The notes under the pieces: model-generated
What the model was told of the DNA's origin: nothing
Seen by the model: only the letters and a program-made list of their open reading frames with translations
Database searches by the model: none
Program-made: the position numbers and the translations under genes
Assembly: GCA_900753135.1 (NCBI GenBank)
Contig: CAADXZ010000225.1
Location: 1 to 24,560, forward strand
DNA: 24,560 nt
Direction of reading: 5' to 3'
DNA from: Clostridia bacterium
Lineage (GTDB): Bacteria > Bacillota > Clostridia > TANB77 > UBA1234
Shown: piece by piece, positions 1 through 8,289 of the stretch
Position numbering within the stretch: the first letter of the stretch is position 1
How the letters are laid out: each line of letters begins with the position of its first letter

Positions 1-68
1 AAGATTTCTTTCTTTTCAGATATTTTATAACAAGTTGGACCTATATCGCAAAACAACTTTCTAGCCAT
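1..68 (-). CDS. VanW-family protein, 5' fragment (runs off left edge)
   Basis: An ATG at 66-68 on the minus strand is preceded by a GAGGGGG ribosome binding site. It opens a frame that stays open to the left edge and reads MARKLFCDIGPTCYKISEKK followed by E and I. A start of the type 'RKLFC-I-P-TYKIS-KKEI' is what I recall for clostridial VanW-family proteins, a family of unknown biochemical role named after an accessory gene of vancomycin resistance clusters. Only 22 codons are visible, so the call rests on this N-terminal resemblance. The gene lies in the same direction as the metallophosphoesterase at 168-842, but a terminator-like hairpin separates them. It is therefore probably transcribed on its own. 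There is no sign of a van resistance cluster here. Confidence 0.5.
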   Translation of the reverse strand, partial: MARKLFCDIGPTCYKISEKKEI

Positions 69-120
69 AAATAGTTTTCCCCCTCTTTACATATATTGGC
101 ATTATATAACATTGTGATAT

Positions 121-158
121 ATAAAAAAAGAGAACAAGCAAATTTTACTTATTCTCTC
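121..158 (-). terminator. Rho-independent terminator after the metallophosphoesterase gene
   Basis: A 9-bp stem (130-138 with 148-156, one G-T pair) closes a 9-nt loop. On the minus strand it is followed by a run of seven T (complement of the A-tract 123-129). It begins about 10 bases past the stop codon at 168. Confidence 0.75.
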
Positions 159-167
159 ATAATAAAT

Positions 168-842
168 TTATTTTATCTCCAACATATTAAAATTCAAATA
201 ATCGCATGATGTTAAATACGTTTCTATTCCAGGAATTTCTACTAAGCTTTCCTCGTAATTCGTGTGAATATGACCATATATCCAAATTTTAATATTATAC
301 TCTTTTAAAGCATCTATAATTTTTTCATCCGGTGGATAATGTGTTGTAAAAATTATTGGTTTCTCCGGATATAACACTTTTGCTTCGTCTAGAGATAATT
401 TAGCTCTCAAAATCTCTCTATTAAAAATCTTTTCATTGTCCTCTGTATCTTCATCATATCCCCAATATCTTGTACCTGTAAGTACATAATTACCAATGTC
501 ATATGCGTTGTTATACAAGAAATATATATTTTCATATTTATTTTGGTTAATAAAGTCATTCATTTTTTTTATTGTAGTCCACCAATAATCATGATTTCCT
601 TTTAATAAATATTTCTTTCCGGGCAATGAATTTAAAAAATCAAAATCCTTTTTAGAATCCTCTATGTATGTAGCCCATGAGAAATCACCAGACATTATAA
701 CAACATCTTCATCTTTTACATTTTCCAGCCAGTTTTTCTTTATTTTTTCTTCATACTCCTGCCATTTAATGCCAAACACATTCATGTTTTTTTCTGGTGC
801 ACCAAAGGCAAGATGCAAATCAGAAATTGCGTATATTGCCAC
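168..842 (-). CDS. Metallophosphoesterase (calcineurin-like)
   Basis: A 224-residue cytoplasmic hydrolase with all five metal-binding blocks of the calcineurin-like phosphoesterase family in order. These are D8-x-H10 (SDLHL), GD at 52-53 (SGDFSW), GNHD at 82-85, H168 (TTHYPP) and GHIH at 190-193. The dinuclear metal site therefore looks complete. The small size and the Trp-rich GNHDYWW context fit a stand-alone phosphodiesterase or phosphatase; the natural substrate cannot be read from sequence. The start is GTG at 840-842, chosen because AGGAGG (849-854) lies 6 bases upstream. It is the last gene of a leftward cluster, 64 bases after tsaD, and is followed by a terminator. Confidence 0.85.
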   Translation of the reverse strand: MAIYAISDLHLAFGAPEKNMNVFGIKWQEYEEKIKKNWLENVKDEDVVIMSGDFSWATYIEDSKKDFDFLNSLPGKKYLLKGNHDYWWTTIKKMNDFINQNKYENIYFLYNNAYDIGNYVLTGTRYWGYDEDTEDNEKIFNREILRAKLSLDEAKVLYPEKPIIFTTHYPPDEKIIDALKEYNIKIWIYGHIHTNYEESLVEIPGIETYLTSCDYLNFNMLEIK

Positions 843-906
843 AATTTTCCTCCTCTTTTTAACAGTATTTCAATTAGCACAATTAATCTAATTTACTTTT
901 GTACAT

Positions 907-1911
907 TTATCTTTCTCCAATTTTTAGATTTGGTACGGCGTTTAGATCCCAATCTGATCTTTCTCCAGCCATGTAGTTATAATATCCAGCAGAAGCTATC
1001 ATTGCTGCATTATCCGTGCATAAAACAAGCTCTGGATAATATACCTTAAGGTTATGCATAGCACCTATCTTTTCCATTCTTTCTCTTAAATAACTATTAG
1101 CAGATACCCCACCTGCTATTGCTATTTTACTAACTTTGATTTCATCTACTGCCTTCAATACATTTTCCACAAGCACATCTGTAACAGCTTCTTCAAAACT
1201 TGCACACAAGTCATTTACATTTATATTATTTCCTTCTTTATGCACCAAGTTAATAACAGCTGTCTTTATTCCACTAAAGCTAAAATCCAAGTTTTCAAAG
1301 TGTGTTCTTGGCAAATTGTATACTGGTTTTCCATCCTTTGCCATTTTATCTATTATTGGTCCACCAGGGTAACCAAGACCTATTGTTCTTGACACTTTAT
1401 CAAAAGCTTCTCCAACAGCATCATCACGAGTTTTACCCAATATTTCAAATTCAGTATAATCTTTTACATAAACTAGATGTGAATGTCCACCAGAAACCAC
1501 AAGACAAAGATAAGGTGGAACCAAATCTTTGTGGGTTATATAATTTGCGGCTATATGACCTTCTATATGATGCACTCCAACCAATGGCTTTTTACTTGCA
1601 TATGCTATAGCTTTAGCAGTAGATAATCCAACTAATAAAGCACCAACAAGCCCAGGACCATATGTACAAGATATAACATCAACGTCATTAAGTGTAACTC
1701 CTGCTTTTTCAAGAGCTTCATTTACAACATAAGAAATATTCTCCACATGATTACGAGAAGCTATCTCTGGTACTACTCCACCATATTTTTTATGTATTTC
1801 TATTTGAGTTGCTATAACATTAGATAAAACATCTCTGCCATTTTTCACAATGGCAACAGATGTTTCATCACAACTACTTTCAATTCCTAAACAAAGAATG
1901 TCCTTTGTCAT
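907..1911 (-). CDS. tsaD: tRNA N6-adenosine threonylcarbamoyltransferase TsaD
   Basis: TsaD (formerly Gcp/YgjD) transfers the threonylcarbamoyl group from TC-AMP to A37 of ANN-decoding tRNAs, working with TsaB and TsaE. The 334-residue length is normal. The N-terminal ASKHA nucleotide-binding motif is seen (GIESSCDETSVAIV, 9-22). So are the metal-binding histidines in HHIEGH (114-119), the VSGGHSHL loop, and the C-terminal CTDNAAMIA block with its metal-ligand Asp. The ATG lies 14 bases after the M50 protease stop and its modest AAGAAGAG ribosome site runs into that upstream gene's end, so the two are probably co-transcribed. tsaB and tsaE are not next to it here. Confidence 0.97.
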   Translation of the reverse strand: MTKDILCLGIESSCDETSVAIVKNGRDVLSNVIATQIEIHKKYGGVVPEIASRNHVENISYVVNEALEKAGVTLNDVDVISCTYGPGLVGALLVGLSTAKAIAYASKKPLVGVHHIEGHIAANYITHKDLVPPYLCLVVSGGHSHLVYVKDYTEFEILGKTRDDAVGEAFDKVSRTIGLGYPGGPIIDKMAKDGKPVYNLPRTHFENLDFSFSGIKTAVINLVHKEGNNINVNDLCASFEEAVTDVLVENVLKAVDEIKVSKIAIAGGVSANSYLRERMEKIGAMHNLKVYYPELVLCTDNAAMIASAGYYNYMAGERSDWDLNAVPNLKIGER

Positions 1912-1925
1912 AAAATCTCTTCTTT

Positions 1926-2648
1926 CTATATAAATAGTACTAATATTTTTTCAACAATGTTTATCATAAAAGTCGCTATCCATTGTATTACTGGTGTTAT
2001 CAAAATAGATGGCAACTCTGTAAAATACAATATTGCAAGAATTATATATGAGTATCTTTCCAAATTCCAAATAAATGTCTTTGCTTTGCCTTTTAAGAAA
2101 TATACCAATATTTTCGAACCATCAAGTGGTGGAAAAGGTAATAAATTAAAGACACCTAAAGAAAGGTTTATCTGTGCACAAACGTATATCATTGTAAGCA
2201 GAATCAAACTTAAAGTTGATTCATGAGGCAATGCAAAATACAAAATTCCATATGCAAGAAAAGATATAAAAGCTAAAATAAAATTACTAACTGGTCCTGC
2301 AAGTGCCACAAGCATTGAATCTTTTGCAGGACTTCTCATTCTACTTGGATCTATTTGTACTGGCTTACCCCATCCAAATCCAGCAACAAGTAAGCAAATC
2401 ATTCCTATAGGATCAATATGAGCTAGTGGATTTAATGTTACTCTTCCTTGTGCTTCTGGTGTTGGATCTCCAAGCTTATCAGCCATTTTAGCATGCGAAT
2501 ACTCATGAATTGTAATAGCTAATATAAGTCCTGGAAGCATTAACAAAGTAGTAAATAATTCACCCGATTGAAATGAACTATATAACCAATATAATGCAAA
2601 CGCTGCTATCAAAATCATAAAAACTTTTTTTGTATCAGAATTATACAA
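1926..2648 (-). CDS. Site-2 protease family membrane metalloprotease (M50)
   Basis: A 240-residue polytopic membrane protein with the intramembrane zinc protease signature: HEYSH (48-52) supplies two His ligands and the catalytic Glu, and LLPFPPLDG (169-177) supplies the third ligand, Asp176. About six hydrophobic segments are visible. The length and the absence of a PDZ domain place it with the short YwhC/SpoIVFB-like rhomboid-size M50 proteins rather than RseP. Substrates are unknown; relatives cleave membrane-bound regulators. The start is TTG (2646-2648), chosen because GGAGG (2657-2661) lies 8 bases upstream; the first ATG is 10 codons further in. It sits between the MazF-like gene and tsaD in one direction. 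Confidence 0.9.
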   Translation of the reverse strand: MYNSDTKKVFMILIAAFALYWLYSSFQSGELFTTLLMLPGLILAITIHEYSHAKMADKLGDPTPEAQGRVTLNPLAHIDPIGMICLLVAGFGWGKPVQIDPSRMRSPAKDSMLVALAGPVSNFILAFISFLAYGILYFALPHESTLSLILLTMIYVCAQINLSLGVFNLLPFPPLDGSKILVYFLKGKAKTFIWNLERYSYIILAILYFTELPSILITPVIQWIATFMINIVEKILVLFI

Positions 2649-2685
2649 TTATAAATCCTCCTTTTAATCATAAAACACAGTACTA

Positions 2686-3186
2686 TTATCTATCGTTTTT
2701 TAAACTTTCATAGAAACTATTTTTATACTCTTCGATTTTCTCATAATCAACCATACCAATTTTGAAAACTATCTGTTCATTTAGAATCTTATATAATACG
2801 TCAGTCTTAACTATACTATCCTTATTCAAATTATTTAAGTCATCTTTAACTAATATTTTATTTGTTTTGAATTTCATTTTTTCTAAATTAGATGATATCA
2901 ACATACCAAAGTTTTCAATCGGTACTGCTGTATTGTCTTTATCTATTATTACAAAAAGATGATTTGTTCCCTTTTTTCCATCTAAATAGTCATACTCTTT
3001 AACAAATACAATATCACCAATACCATAACCCGAATTGTATTTTTTTGCACTTTCTTGTAGGATATTTTCTTCTTTTCCTTTATGCCACTCTTCCTCTGTA
3101 GGATATTCTTCAAAAGCTTCACGCAAATCTTTTACTCTATTATATTTATATGCAACCTTTAAAAAATCACTTAAATCTTCCTTCAT
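2686..3186 (-). CDS. MazF/PemK-fold protein with N-terminal helical extension
   Basis: A 166-residue protein whose residues about 55-165 resemble the MazF/PemK/CcdB-like SH3-type barrel: GDIVFVKEYDYLDGKKGTNH near the start, a middle segment GMLISSN, then NKDSIVKTDVLYKI and a C-terminal IEEYKNSFYESL helix. In MazF toxins the GDI-V strand and KDSVV-D block are conserved, but the usual loop Arg-Pro after the Gly-rich turn is NHL here, so ribonuclease activity is doubtful. Residues 1-50 are charged and helical and not part of that fold. The start is ATG 3184-3186; an ATG six codons upstream lies across the AGGAGG ribosome site (3194-3199) and is rejected. No separate antitoxin gene is adjacent: upstream is lysS, downstream an M50 protease. 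Function is unknown. Confidence 0.65.
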   Translation of the reverse strand: MKEDLSDFLKVAYKYNRVKDLREAFEEYPTEEEWHKGKEENILQESAKKYNSGYGIGDIVFVKEYDYLDGKKGTNHLFVIIDKDNTAVPIENFGMLISSNLEKMKFKTNKILVKDDLNNLNKDSIVKTDVLYKILNEQIVFKIGMVDYEKIEEYKNSFYESLKNDR

Positions 3187-3247
3187 AAAACATCCTCCTC
3201 TCATCTACCTTTTGAAATTATTACACAGATAGATCGTTAATTTCAAA

Positions 3248-4768
3248 TTAATCTAATGGCTTCATAGTTGGGAATAGAAGAACATCTCTTATAGAATAAC
3301 TATCTGTAAGAAGCATAGCTAATCTGTCGATGCCCATACCCATACCGCCTGTTGGAGGCATTCCATATTCCAAAGCTTGAACGAAATCTTCATCCATCAT
3401 ATTAGCCTCTTCATTTCCTGCTTCTCTTTCAGCCATTTGTGCCAAGAATCTGCCTTTTTGATCTATTGGGTCATTAAGCTCTGAATAAGCATTTGCATAT
3501 TCTCTTCCGCCAATAAATAATTCAAATCTTTCAACAAGTCTTGGATCTGATGGCTTTCTCTTTGTAAGTGGTGAAATCTCAACTGGATAATCTATAATAA
3601 ATGTTGGTTGAATCAATGTTTCTTCAACTCTTTCTTCAAATGCAAGATTTATTAAATGACCTCTATCCATTTTACCTTCAACTTCAAGTCCAATACTCTT
3701 TGCAAGTTCCATAGCCTCTTCATCTGTATTTGCTTTATTAAAATCAGCACCCGTAACTTCTTTTATCGCTTCAATCATAGGAAGTCTTCTAAAACCTGGT
3801 GTCAAATCAATTTCTGTACCTTGGTAATTAATTTTAGTATCGCCAGTAATTTCTTTTGCAAGTGTTGATATAAGGCCTTCTGTTATATCCATCATATCAT
3901 TATAATCTTCATAAGCAGAATATAACTCAACTGTTGTAAACTCTGGATTGTGTTTAATATCCATTCCTTCATTTCTGAAAAGTCTACCAACTTCATAAAC
4001 TTTGTCAAATCCACCAACTATAAGTCTCTTTAAGTATAGCTCTGGTGCAATTCTTAAATACATATCTATATCTAGTGTGTTATGATGTGTTATAAATGGT
4101 CTAGCAGCTGCTCCACCAGGAATTGTATTTAATACTGGAGTTTCAACTTCAACATAACCTCTATCATCAAGATACTTTCTAAGTCCGCTAATAATCTTAC
4201 TTCTTGCAATAAATGTCTTTTTAACATCATTATTCATTATTAAATCAACATATCTTTGTCTATATCTTAAATCCATATCCTTTAATCCATGGAATTTTTC
4301 TGGAAGCGGTCTTAAAGATTTAGAAAGTAACTCTATTGTTTTAACTTTAATAGATATTTCTCCCATATGAGTTTTGAATACATTACCAGTAATACCAATT
4401 ATATCGCCAATATCGTATTTCTTAAATTCTTCATAAGCTTCTTCGCCTACTTCATCTAACTTAACATATATTTGTATTCTTCCATACATATCTTGTAAAT
4501 CGCAGAAACTAGCCTTACCATGACCTCTTTTTGCCATAAGTCTACCAGCTATGCTAACATGCATTGGCTCTGCTTCTTCTCCCTCTACCGGGTCAACGAA
4601 TTTTTCTTTTATCTCTTTACTATTATCCTTATTATCAAATTTTACAATTTGAAATGGGTCTTTACCTTTCTCTTGTAGTTCCTTTAGCTTAGCTATTCTT
4701 ATTTTAATTAATTCATTTACGTCTTGCTCTTGTTGTTCATTGTTTTTCATGTTGTTTTCTTCGTTCAT
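3248..4768 (-). CDS. lysS: Lysyl-tRNA synthetase, class II
   Basis: Charges tRNA-Lys with lysine in the cytoplasm. The 506-residue protein begins with a charged helix, then an OB-fold anticodon-binding domain (VSIAGRLMAKRGHGKASFCD onward). It continues with the class II catalytic core: motif 1 around LRYRQRYVDLI, motif 2 in FRNEGMDIKHNPEFTTVE, and motif 3 in GMGMGIDRLAMLLTD. The ATG at 4766-4768 is preferred because a GGGG-centred ribosome site (4777-4780) sits 8 bases upstream. The open frame continues 18 codons further, but without a ribosome site. It follows greA in the same direction, as is common in clostridia, yet a terminator and a new promoter lie between them. Confidence 0.97.
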   Translation of the reverse strand: MNEENNMKNNEQQEQDVNELIKIRIAKLKELQEKGKDPFQIVKFDNKDNSKEIKEKFVDPVEGEEAEPMHVSIAGRLMAKRGHGKASFCDLQDMYGRIQIYVKLDEVGEEAYEEFKKYDIGDIIGITGNVFKTHMGEISIKVKTIELLSKSLRPLPEKFHGLKDMDLRYRQRYVDLIMNNDVKKTFIARSKIISGLRKYLDDRGYVEVETPVLNTIPGGAAARPFITHHNTLDIDMYLRIAPELYLKRLIVGGFDKVYEVGRLFRNEGMDIKHNPEFTTVELYSAYEDYNDMMDITEGLISTLAKEITGDTKINYQGTEIDLTPGFRRLPMIEAIKEVTGADFNKANTDEEAMELAKSIGLEVEGKMDRGHLINLAFEERVEETLIQPTFIIDYPVEISPLTKRKPSDPRLVERFELFIGGREYANAYSELNDPIDQKGRFLAQMAEREAGNEEANMMDEDFVQALEYGMPPTGGMGMGIDRLAMLLTDSYSIRDVLLFPTMKPLD

Positions 4769-4850
4769 AAAAAAATCCCCTTTCGATATAGTAAAGTTTA
4801 GTGTTATTACATACACAAACACGCATACATAGCCACTAAATCACGTTCAA

Positions 4851-4879
4851 ATTATAACACAAAAAGAAAAGAGGTACAA
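4851..4879 (-). promoter_or_regulatory. Probable SigA promoter for lysS, overlapping the greA terminator
   Basis: On the minus strand TTGTAC (4874-4879) and TATAAT (4851-4856) are separated by 17 bp. The -35 hexamer lies in the loop region of the greA terminator hairpin, so termination and re-initiation share sequence. The leader to the lysS ATG would be about 75 nt, too short for a T-box. Confidence 0.55.
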
Positions 4880-4892
4880 GCCCTCTTTTCTT
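4859..4892 (-). terminator. Rho-independent terminator after greA
   Basis: A perfect 11-bp stem (4864-4874 with 4882-4892) with a 7-nt loop. On the minus strand it is followed by TTTTTG. It starts about 25 bases past the greA stop. Confidence 0.85.
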
Positions 4893-4916
4893 AATATTTC
4901 TGCGTTGTTTAGCAGA

Positions 4917-5393
4917 TTATTTTGTTATTTTTAAAATTTTAAAAGATAATACTCCTGCAGGAGCTTCTACTTCAACAATTTCATTCTTCTTTTTACCAAG
5001 TAAAGCCTTTCCTATTGGAGATTCATTTGAAATCTTATTATTTGCAAGATCAACCTCTGTTGAACCAACTATCGTGTAATCAACTTTTTCATCATATTCC
5101 ATATCTAAAACTTGAACCGTATTACCTATTTGAACAGTTTTTGTATCAATTTCATCTTCGTCAATTACCTTAACATTTCTTAATTTATTTTCTAAATCAA
5201 TAATTCTCATCTCAACTTGAGCTTGCTCATTTTTCGCTTCATCATACTCTGAATTTTCAGATAAGTCTCCAAATCCAAGAGCTACTTTGATTCTTTCAGC
5301 AACTTCTCTTCTTTTTTCTGTTTTTAAATATTCTAATTCTTCTTCTAATTTTTTTAAACCTTCATATGTCAAAATAGTTTCCTTTTGTGGCAT
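4917..5393 (-). CDS. greA: Transcription elongation factor GreA
   Basis: GreA enters the RNA polymerase secondary channel and stimulates cleavage of backtracked RNA. The 158-residue protein has the N-terminal coiled coil with the acidic tip, seen as LGFGDLSENSEYDEAKNEQA (the D-SENSEYD block carries the catalytic acids). It also has a C-terminal FKBP-like domain with ISNESPIGKALLGKKKNEIVEV. The start at ATG 5391-5393 is preferred over an ATG three codons upstream (5400-5402): the AAAGGAA ribosome site (5403-5409) leaves only about one base before the upstream ATG but 10 before the inner one. Length and N-terminus (MPQKETILTYEGLKKLEEEL) then match the family. It has its own promoter and terminator. 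Confidence 0.96.
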   Translation of the reverse strand: MPQKETILTYEGLKKLEEELEYLKTEKRREVAERIKVALGFGDLSENSEYDEAKNEQAQVEMRIIDLENKLRNVKVIDEDEIDTKTVQIGNTVQVLDMEYDEKVDYTIVGSTEVDLANNKISNESPIGKALLGKKKNEIVEVEAPAGVLSFKILKITK

Positions 5394-5494
5394 AACAATC
5401 ATTTCCTTTCTTTTGTCATGAGTTTATTTTTATCATAACTTCTTGATAATTTAAAATGGTTATACTTATAGGACTTTTGTCCTACAATGTATAT

Positions 5495-5523
5495 ATATTA
5501 ATCATTCGCCTTATATTTGTCAA
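5495..5523 (-). promoter_or_regulatory. SigA promoter for greA, overlapping the upstream stop codon
   Basis: Minus-strand TTGACA (5518-5523) and TAATAT (5495-5500) have a 17-bp spacer. The TGA stop of the upstream gene (5520-5522) lies inside the -35 hexamer. The leader of about 95 nt contains a small 6-bp hairpin (5469-5484). Confidence 0.65.
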
Positions 5524-6383
5524 GCAAAAGTTTTTCCAACTTTTTCAAATTCTTCAGCCGTTATTTTTCCTCTTTTCCCGATATATCCATTTATTATGTA
5601 CTTCTCTAAATTAAATATTCGTGCATTTTCCTTTAAATTTCTAAGAGGCTTATATATTTTTGCTTCACAAAGTGCAAGTTTTCGGTAATTTGTTACATTT
5701 TCAATGTTTCCAGCTATATCAACGTCATTCACAATTATCCCATTAAAACCTTTTTTTAATTTGTCTACTTTTTCGTTCAAAGATATAACAATGCTGTTTT
5801 TGGCAAAATTTATATTTCTTACTTCATCTTCTTTAAAATCAATATTTATTATTATATTGGCACGTTTAAATTCCTTTATTTCTTCATTACTATACAAATT
5901 CACTACATACCCATATTCATTAAACAGTCTACTTGCTGCTTTTTCATACTTTGAATAGTTTCTTGATAATACATTTAATTGCTTTACTTTAGAAGCTATA
6001 ATCTCAATAAGCTCAATGTTTTCTAGGCTATATTCATTCATAAGTAAAACTATATTCATTTTCTCTAATGGATACTTGCTATATTTAGAAATTTCGCCAA
6101 CAATCTTCGCTAAAATAGATTTTCCCATTCTTTTGCCTGTTATTATATATTTTCTATTTTCTTCAATAACCCTGCAAAAGTTTATATTGTTACTTATTTC
6201 ACTATTTAATAATACATTCTGTACTTTATAATTATTTATTTTTTTTACAAATAATTTAGCGTATTTTTCTCCATTCTTTTCTGTAAATTTAGGGATAACA
6301 ACTTTAACTTCGCCAAGCATTTCTTCTGCATATATTCTTCTTAAACTTCTTTTTCCAGAAGTATCAACAAGTGCATAAAGCAT
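5520..6383 (-). CDS. Unrecognised protein with Rossmann-like middle region
   Basis: I do not recognise this 287-residue protein. It is probably cytoplasmic: no signal peptide or membrane segment. Residues about 105-205 alternate hydrophobic strands (IVLLMN 111-116, LNVLSRN 136-142, YVVNLYS 159-165, ANIIINID 175-182, SIVISLN 197-203) with helices, as in a Rossmann-type alpha/beta fold. They are preceded by a basic GKRMGKS turn (83-89) that is not a true P-loop. A charged C-terminal tail (LNGYIGKRGKITAEEFEK-like) ends the protein. The ribosome site GGAGGTGAT just before the ATG is a full match to the 16S tail. It starts 24 bases after the GH18 gene, so the two form one transcript. A dehydrogenase-like or sporulation-associated role is possible but not shown. 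Confidence 0.75.
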   Translation of the reverse strand: MLYALVDTSGKRSLRRIYAEEMLGEVKVVIPKFTEKNGEKYAKLFVKKINNYKVQNVLLNSEISNNINFCRVIEENRKYIITGKRMGKSILAKIVGEISKYSKYPLEKMNIVLLMNEYSLENIELIEIIASKVKQLNVLSRNYSKYEKAASRLFNEYGYVVNLYSNEEIKEFKRANIIINIDFKEDEVRNINFAKNSIVISLNEKVDKLKKGFNGIIVNDVDIAGNIENVTNYRKLALCEAKIYKPLRNLKENARIFNLEKYIINGYIGKRGKITAEEFEKVGKTFA

Positions 6384-6407
6384 GTTATCACCTCCACACT
6401 TAACTCA

Positions 6408-8123
6408 CTATTTTCCAATTAAACTCCAAGTTTCATCATTTTCAAAGCCCCATCTCCAAGCAGCAAAACCCGCAAGTTTATATTTACTAATAAGCTTTAA
6501 TTTTTCTTTTAAAGAATCCTCATTTTCAATCCAAATTTCTATATCATCTTTTTTATCTTTATATCTCACCACATATTGTCCAGATTCTTCTACCCATTCT
6601 GTAAAATTCTTATACTTTTCCATATAATTTTTTGCAGTCTTCATTGTCATTGATGAAGTAGAAACAACTGCACCATTTCTAACTCTCCAAAATCTAGAAT
6701 AAAAAGGAACCCCCAACACGAGTTTTGTGCTATCTATTCCGTCTCTTTCTATCATTTTTTGTAAATTAAGTTCAACCCAATCCAAAGAAGCTACAGAGCC
6801 AGCTATTTTGCTTGATGAACCATGTTGGTCATATGCCATTAAAATAGTATAGTCAGTCGCATCAGATATTGCCTTGCTATCATAACATAATGACCAAGTT
6901 TCACTACCATCTGGAACATTTACATCAACTGAAGAGATTATTCCATTTGCTCTTAATACACTAGAAAGTTCTCTCACTAGTTGTGCAAAAACATCTCTAT
7001 CTTTCATATACATATTCTCAAAATCAAGATTTATTCCTTTAAAGTTATATTTTTTAGCAAGAGAGACTACATTATCAATAAATGCCTGTCTTAAATTCAT
7101 ATCATTTAATATTGTAGACGTCTTTTTTATTCCTATCAAATCGTTTTTTATAGTAGGCCATATCTCGTATCCTACACTTTTTGCCCATTCAATGTAAGAT
7201 GTATCTATTGTATTTTTTAATTTTCCGTTTTCATCACTTACATAAATCCAAGTTGGCGAAATTATTGACATTCCTTTATGTTTAGTTTGTCCATTTCTAT
7301 TTGGTGTATAATTTGCAGCGTATTCCCATATCAAACTTATTTTCTTAGTTGTAGATGGAATCTCTTTATTATTCACATATGTGCGCTCAGCCTCTGCTAT
7401 ATCATCTTTTTTAACATATCCAAAACTTCCATTTGCCGCTCTAACCCATAAATATGAATCTCCACTCTTTTCTTCATATTTATCAAATACATCTATTGTT
7501 TCACCCGTTTTAATCACATCTATTGTCTTACAATATTGTCTCTTAAACTTTTTAAGTTTGATTTCATCACCAACCTTAACCTTATAATATTCCGCATCTT
7601 TCGTTGTTATTACTACTTTTTCATTAACTGATATTTCTATATTATAAATATTTTTTAATTCTTCTATTGGTATGTAAATCTTATCATCTATGTATTGTGC
7701 TGGAACTTCTATAATTTTTTCATTTGAATTCACTATTATTGTTTTTTCTCCTAACGGCATTTTTATAACATCTGTACCTTTGGCAACAATAACGGTTTGA
7801 TATTTTTCATCAAAATATATGTATTTGTCAAAACATTCTTTTATCGTTTTCATAGATATCATAACTTTACCATCAACTATAAAAGGAATGTCTGGCTTAA
7901 TATACTTTTTCGTGTCACCAGAATCACCCGAAATATTTTTGTAATCTTTAATTAATGAAAATGTTGTGGATTTAGTATATTCTTTATCATCAATTACTAG
8001 TCTAAGCTCATTATCTTTGTAATAAGTAGCATTAACGTAATAAGGTGCTAAATCGCATATTGCATATGCAATTATAAAAAATACTACAACTATAACTAAT
8101 TTAAAAAACGCTCTTACTTTCAT
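6408..8123 (-). CDS. Exported GH18 glycosidase with stalk and SH3 domains
   Basis: A 571-residue exported or membrane-anchored cell-wall hydrolase. Residues 1-25 form a basic-hydrophobic signal or anchor segment. Residues 40-175 contain two copper-amine-oxidase-like N-terminal (stalk) motifs (VDGKVMISMKTI, IDDKIYIPIEEL). Residues about 183-245 are an SH3-type domain (SYLWVRAANGSFGYVKKDDI). Residues 260-571 are a GH18 TIM barrel with GINLDFEN (363-370; catalytic Glu369), the MAYDQH motif at 429-434 and the strand-8 Trp in AAWRWG. The variant FKGINLDFE in place of D-G-x-D-x-D-x-E resembles the YaaH/YdhD class, which act on peptidoglycan in spore cortex germination. Substrate is inferred only from that resemblance. 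The ribosome site (AAGGA) is about 10 bases from the ATG, on the long side. Confidence 0.88.
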   Translation of the reverse strand: MKVRAFFKLVIVVVFFIIAYAICDLAPYYVNATYYKDNELRLVIDDKEYTKSTTFSLIKDYKNISGDSGDTKKYIKPDIPFIVDGKVMISMKTIKECFDKYIYFDEKYQTVIVAKGTDVIKMPLGEKTIIVNSNEKIIEVPAQYIDDKIYIPIEELKNIYNIEISVNEKVVITTKDAEYYKVKVGDEIKLKKFKRQYCKTIDVIKTGETIDVFDKYEEKSGDSYLWVRAANGSFGYVKKDDIAEAERTYVNNKEIPSTTKKISLIWEYAANYTPNRNGQTKHKGMSIISPTWIYVSDENGKLKNTIDTSYIEWAKSVGYEIWPTIKNDLIGIKKTSTILNDMNLRQAFIDNVVSLAKKYNFKGINLDFENMYMKDRDVFAQLVRELSSVLRANGIISSVDVNVPDGSETWSLCYDSKAISDATDYTILMAYDQHGSSSKIAGSVASLDWVELNLQKMIERDGIDSTKLVLGVPFYSRFWRVRNGAVVSTSSMTMKTAKNYMEKYKNFTEWVEESGQYVVRYKDKKDDIEIWIENEDSLKEKLKLISKYKLAGFAAWRWGFENDETWSLIGK

Positions 8124-8160
8124 CTTATGTTATTCCTTTCGCAATTATTATTCTCTAAAT

Positions 8161-8190
8161 ATCTTACCCCAACTTCAATGGTAAAATCAA
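8161..8190 (-). promoter_or_regulatory. Possible SigA-type promoter for the GH18 gene
   Basis: Minus-strand TTGATT (8185-8190) and TAAGAT (8161-8166) with an 18-bp spacer lie about 40 bases before the GH18 start. If the gene is sporulation-controlled a SigE/SigG-type site would be expected, but I could not identify one with confidence. The rest of the 261-base divergent region 8124-8384 is AT-rich without other clear features. Confidence 0.35.
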
Positions 8191-8289
8191 GAAATTACAA
8201 TATAAAATTTATGAATTATTCTTGTTTATAAAATATTTGAATATTAACAACAATATTTATTAAAAGTGTTTTAAAATTTACTAGCTATT

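Noticed and set aside
3211..3247. Inverted repeat TTTGAAAT/ATTTCAAA after lysS as a terminator
   Set aside because: The stem is weak with a long loop and there is no T-run on the minus strand, so the next gene is probably co-transcribed.
4769..4862. T-box or other riboswitch before lysS
   Set aside because: The leader from the likely promoter is about 75 nt, too short, and no T-box sequence or anti-terminator was found.
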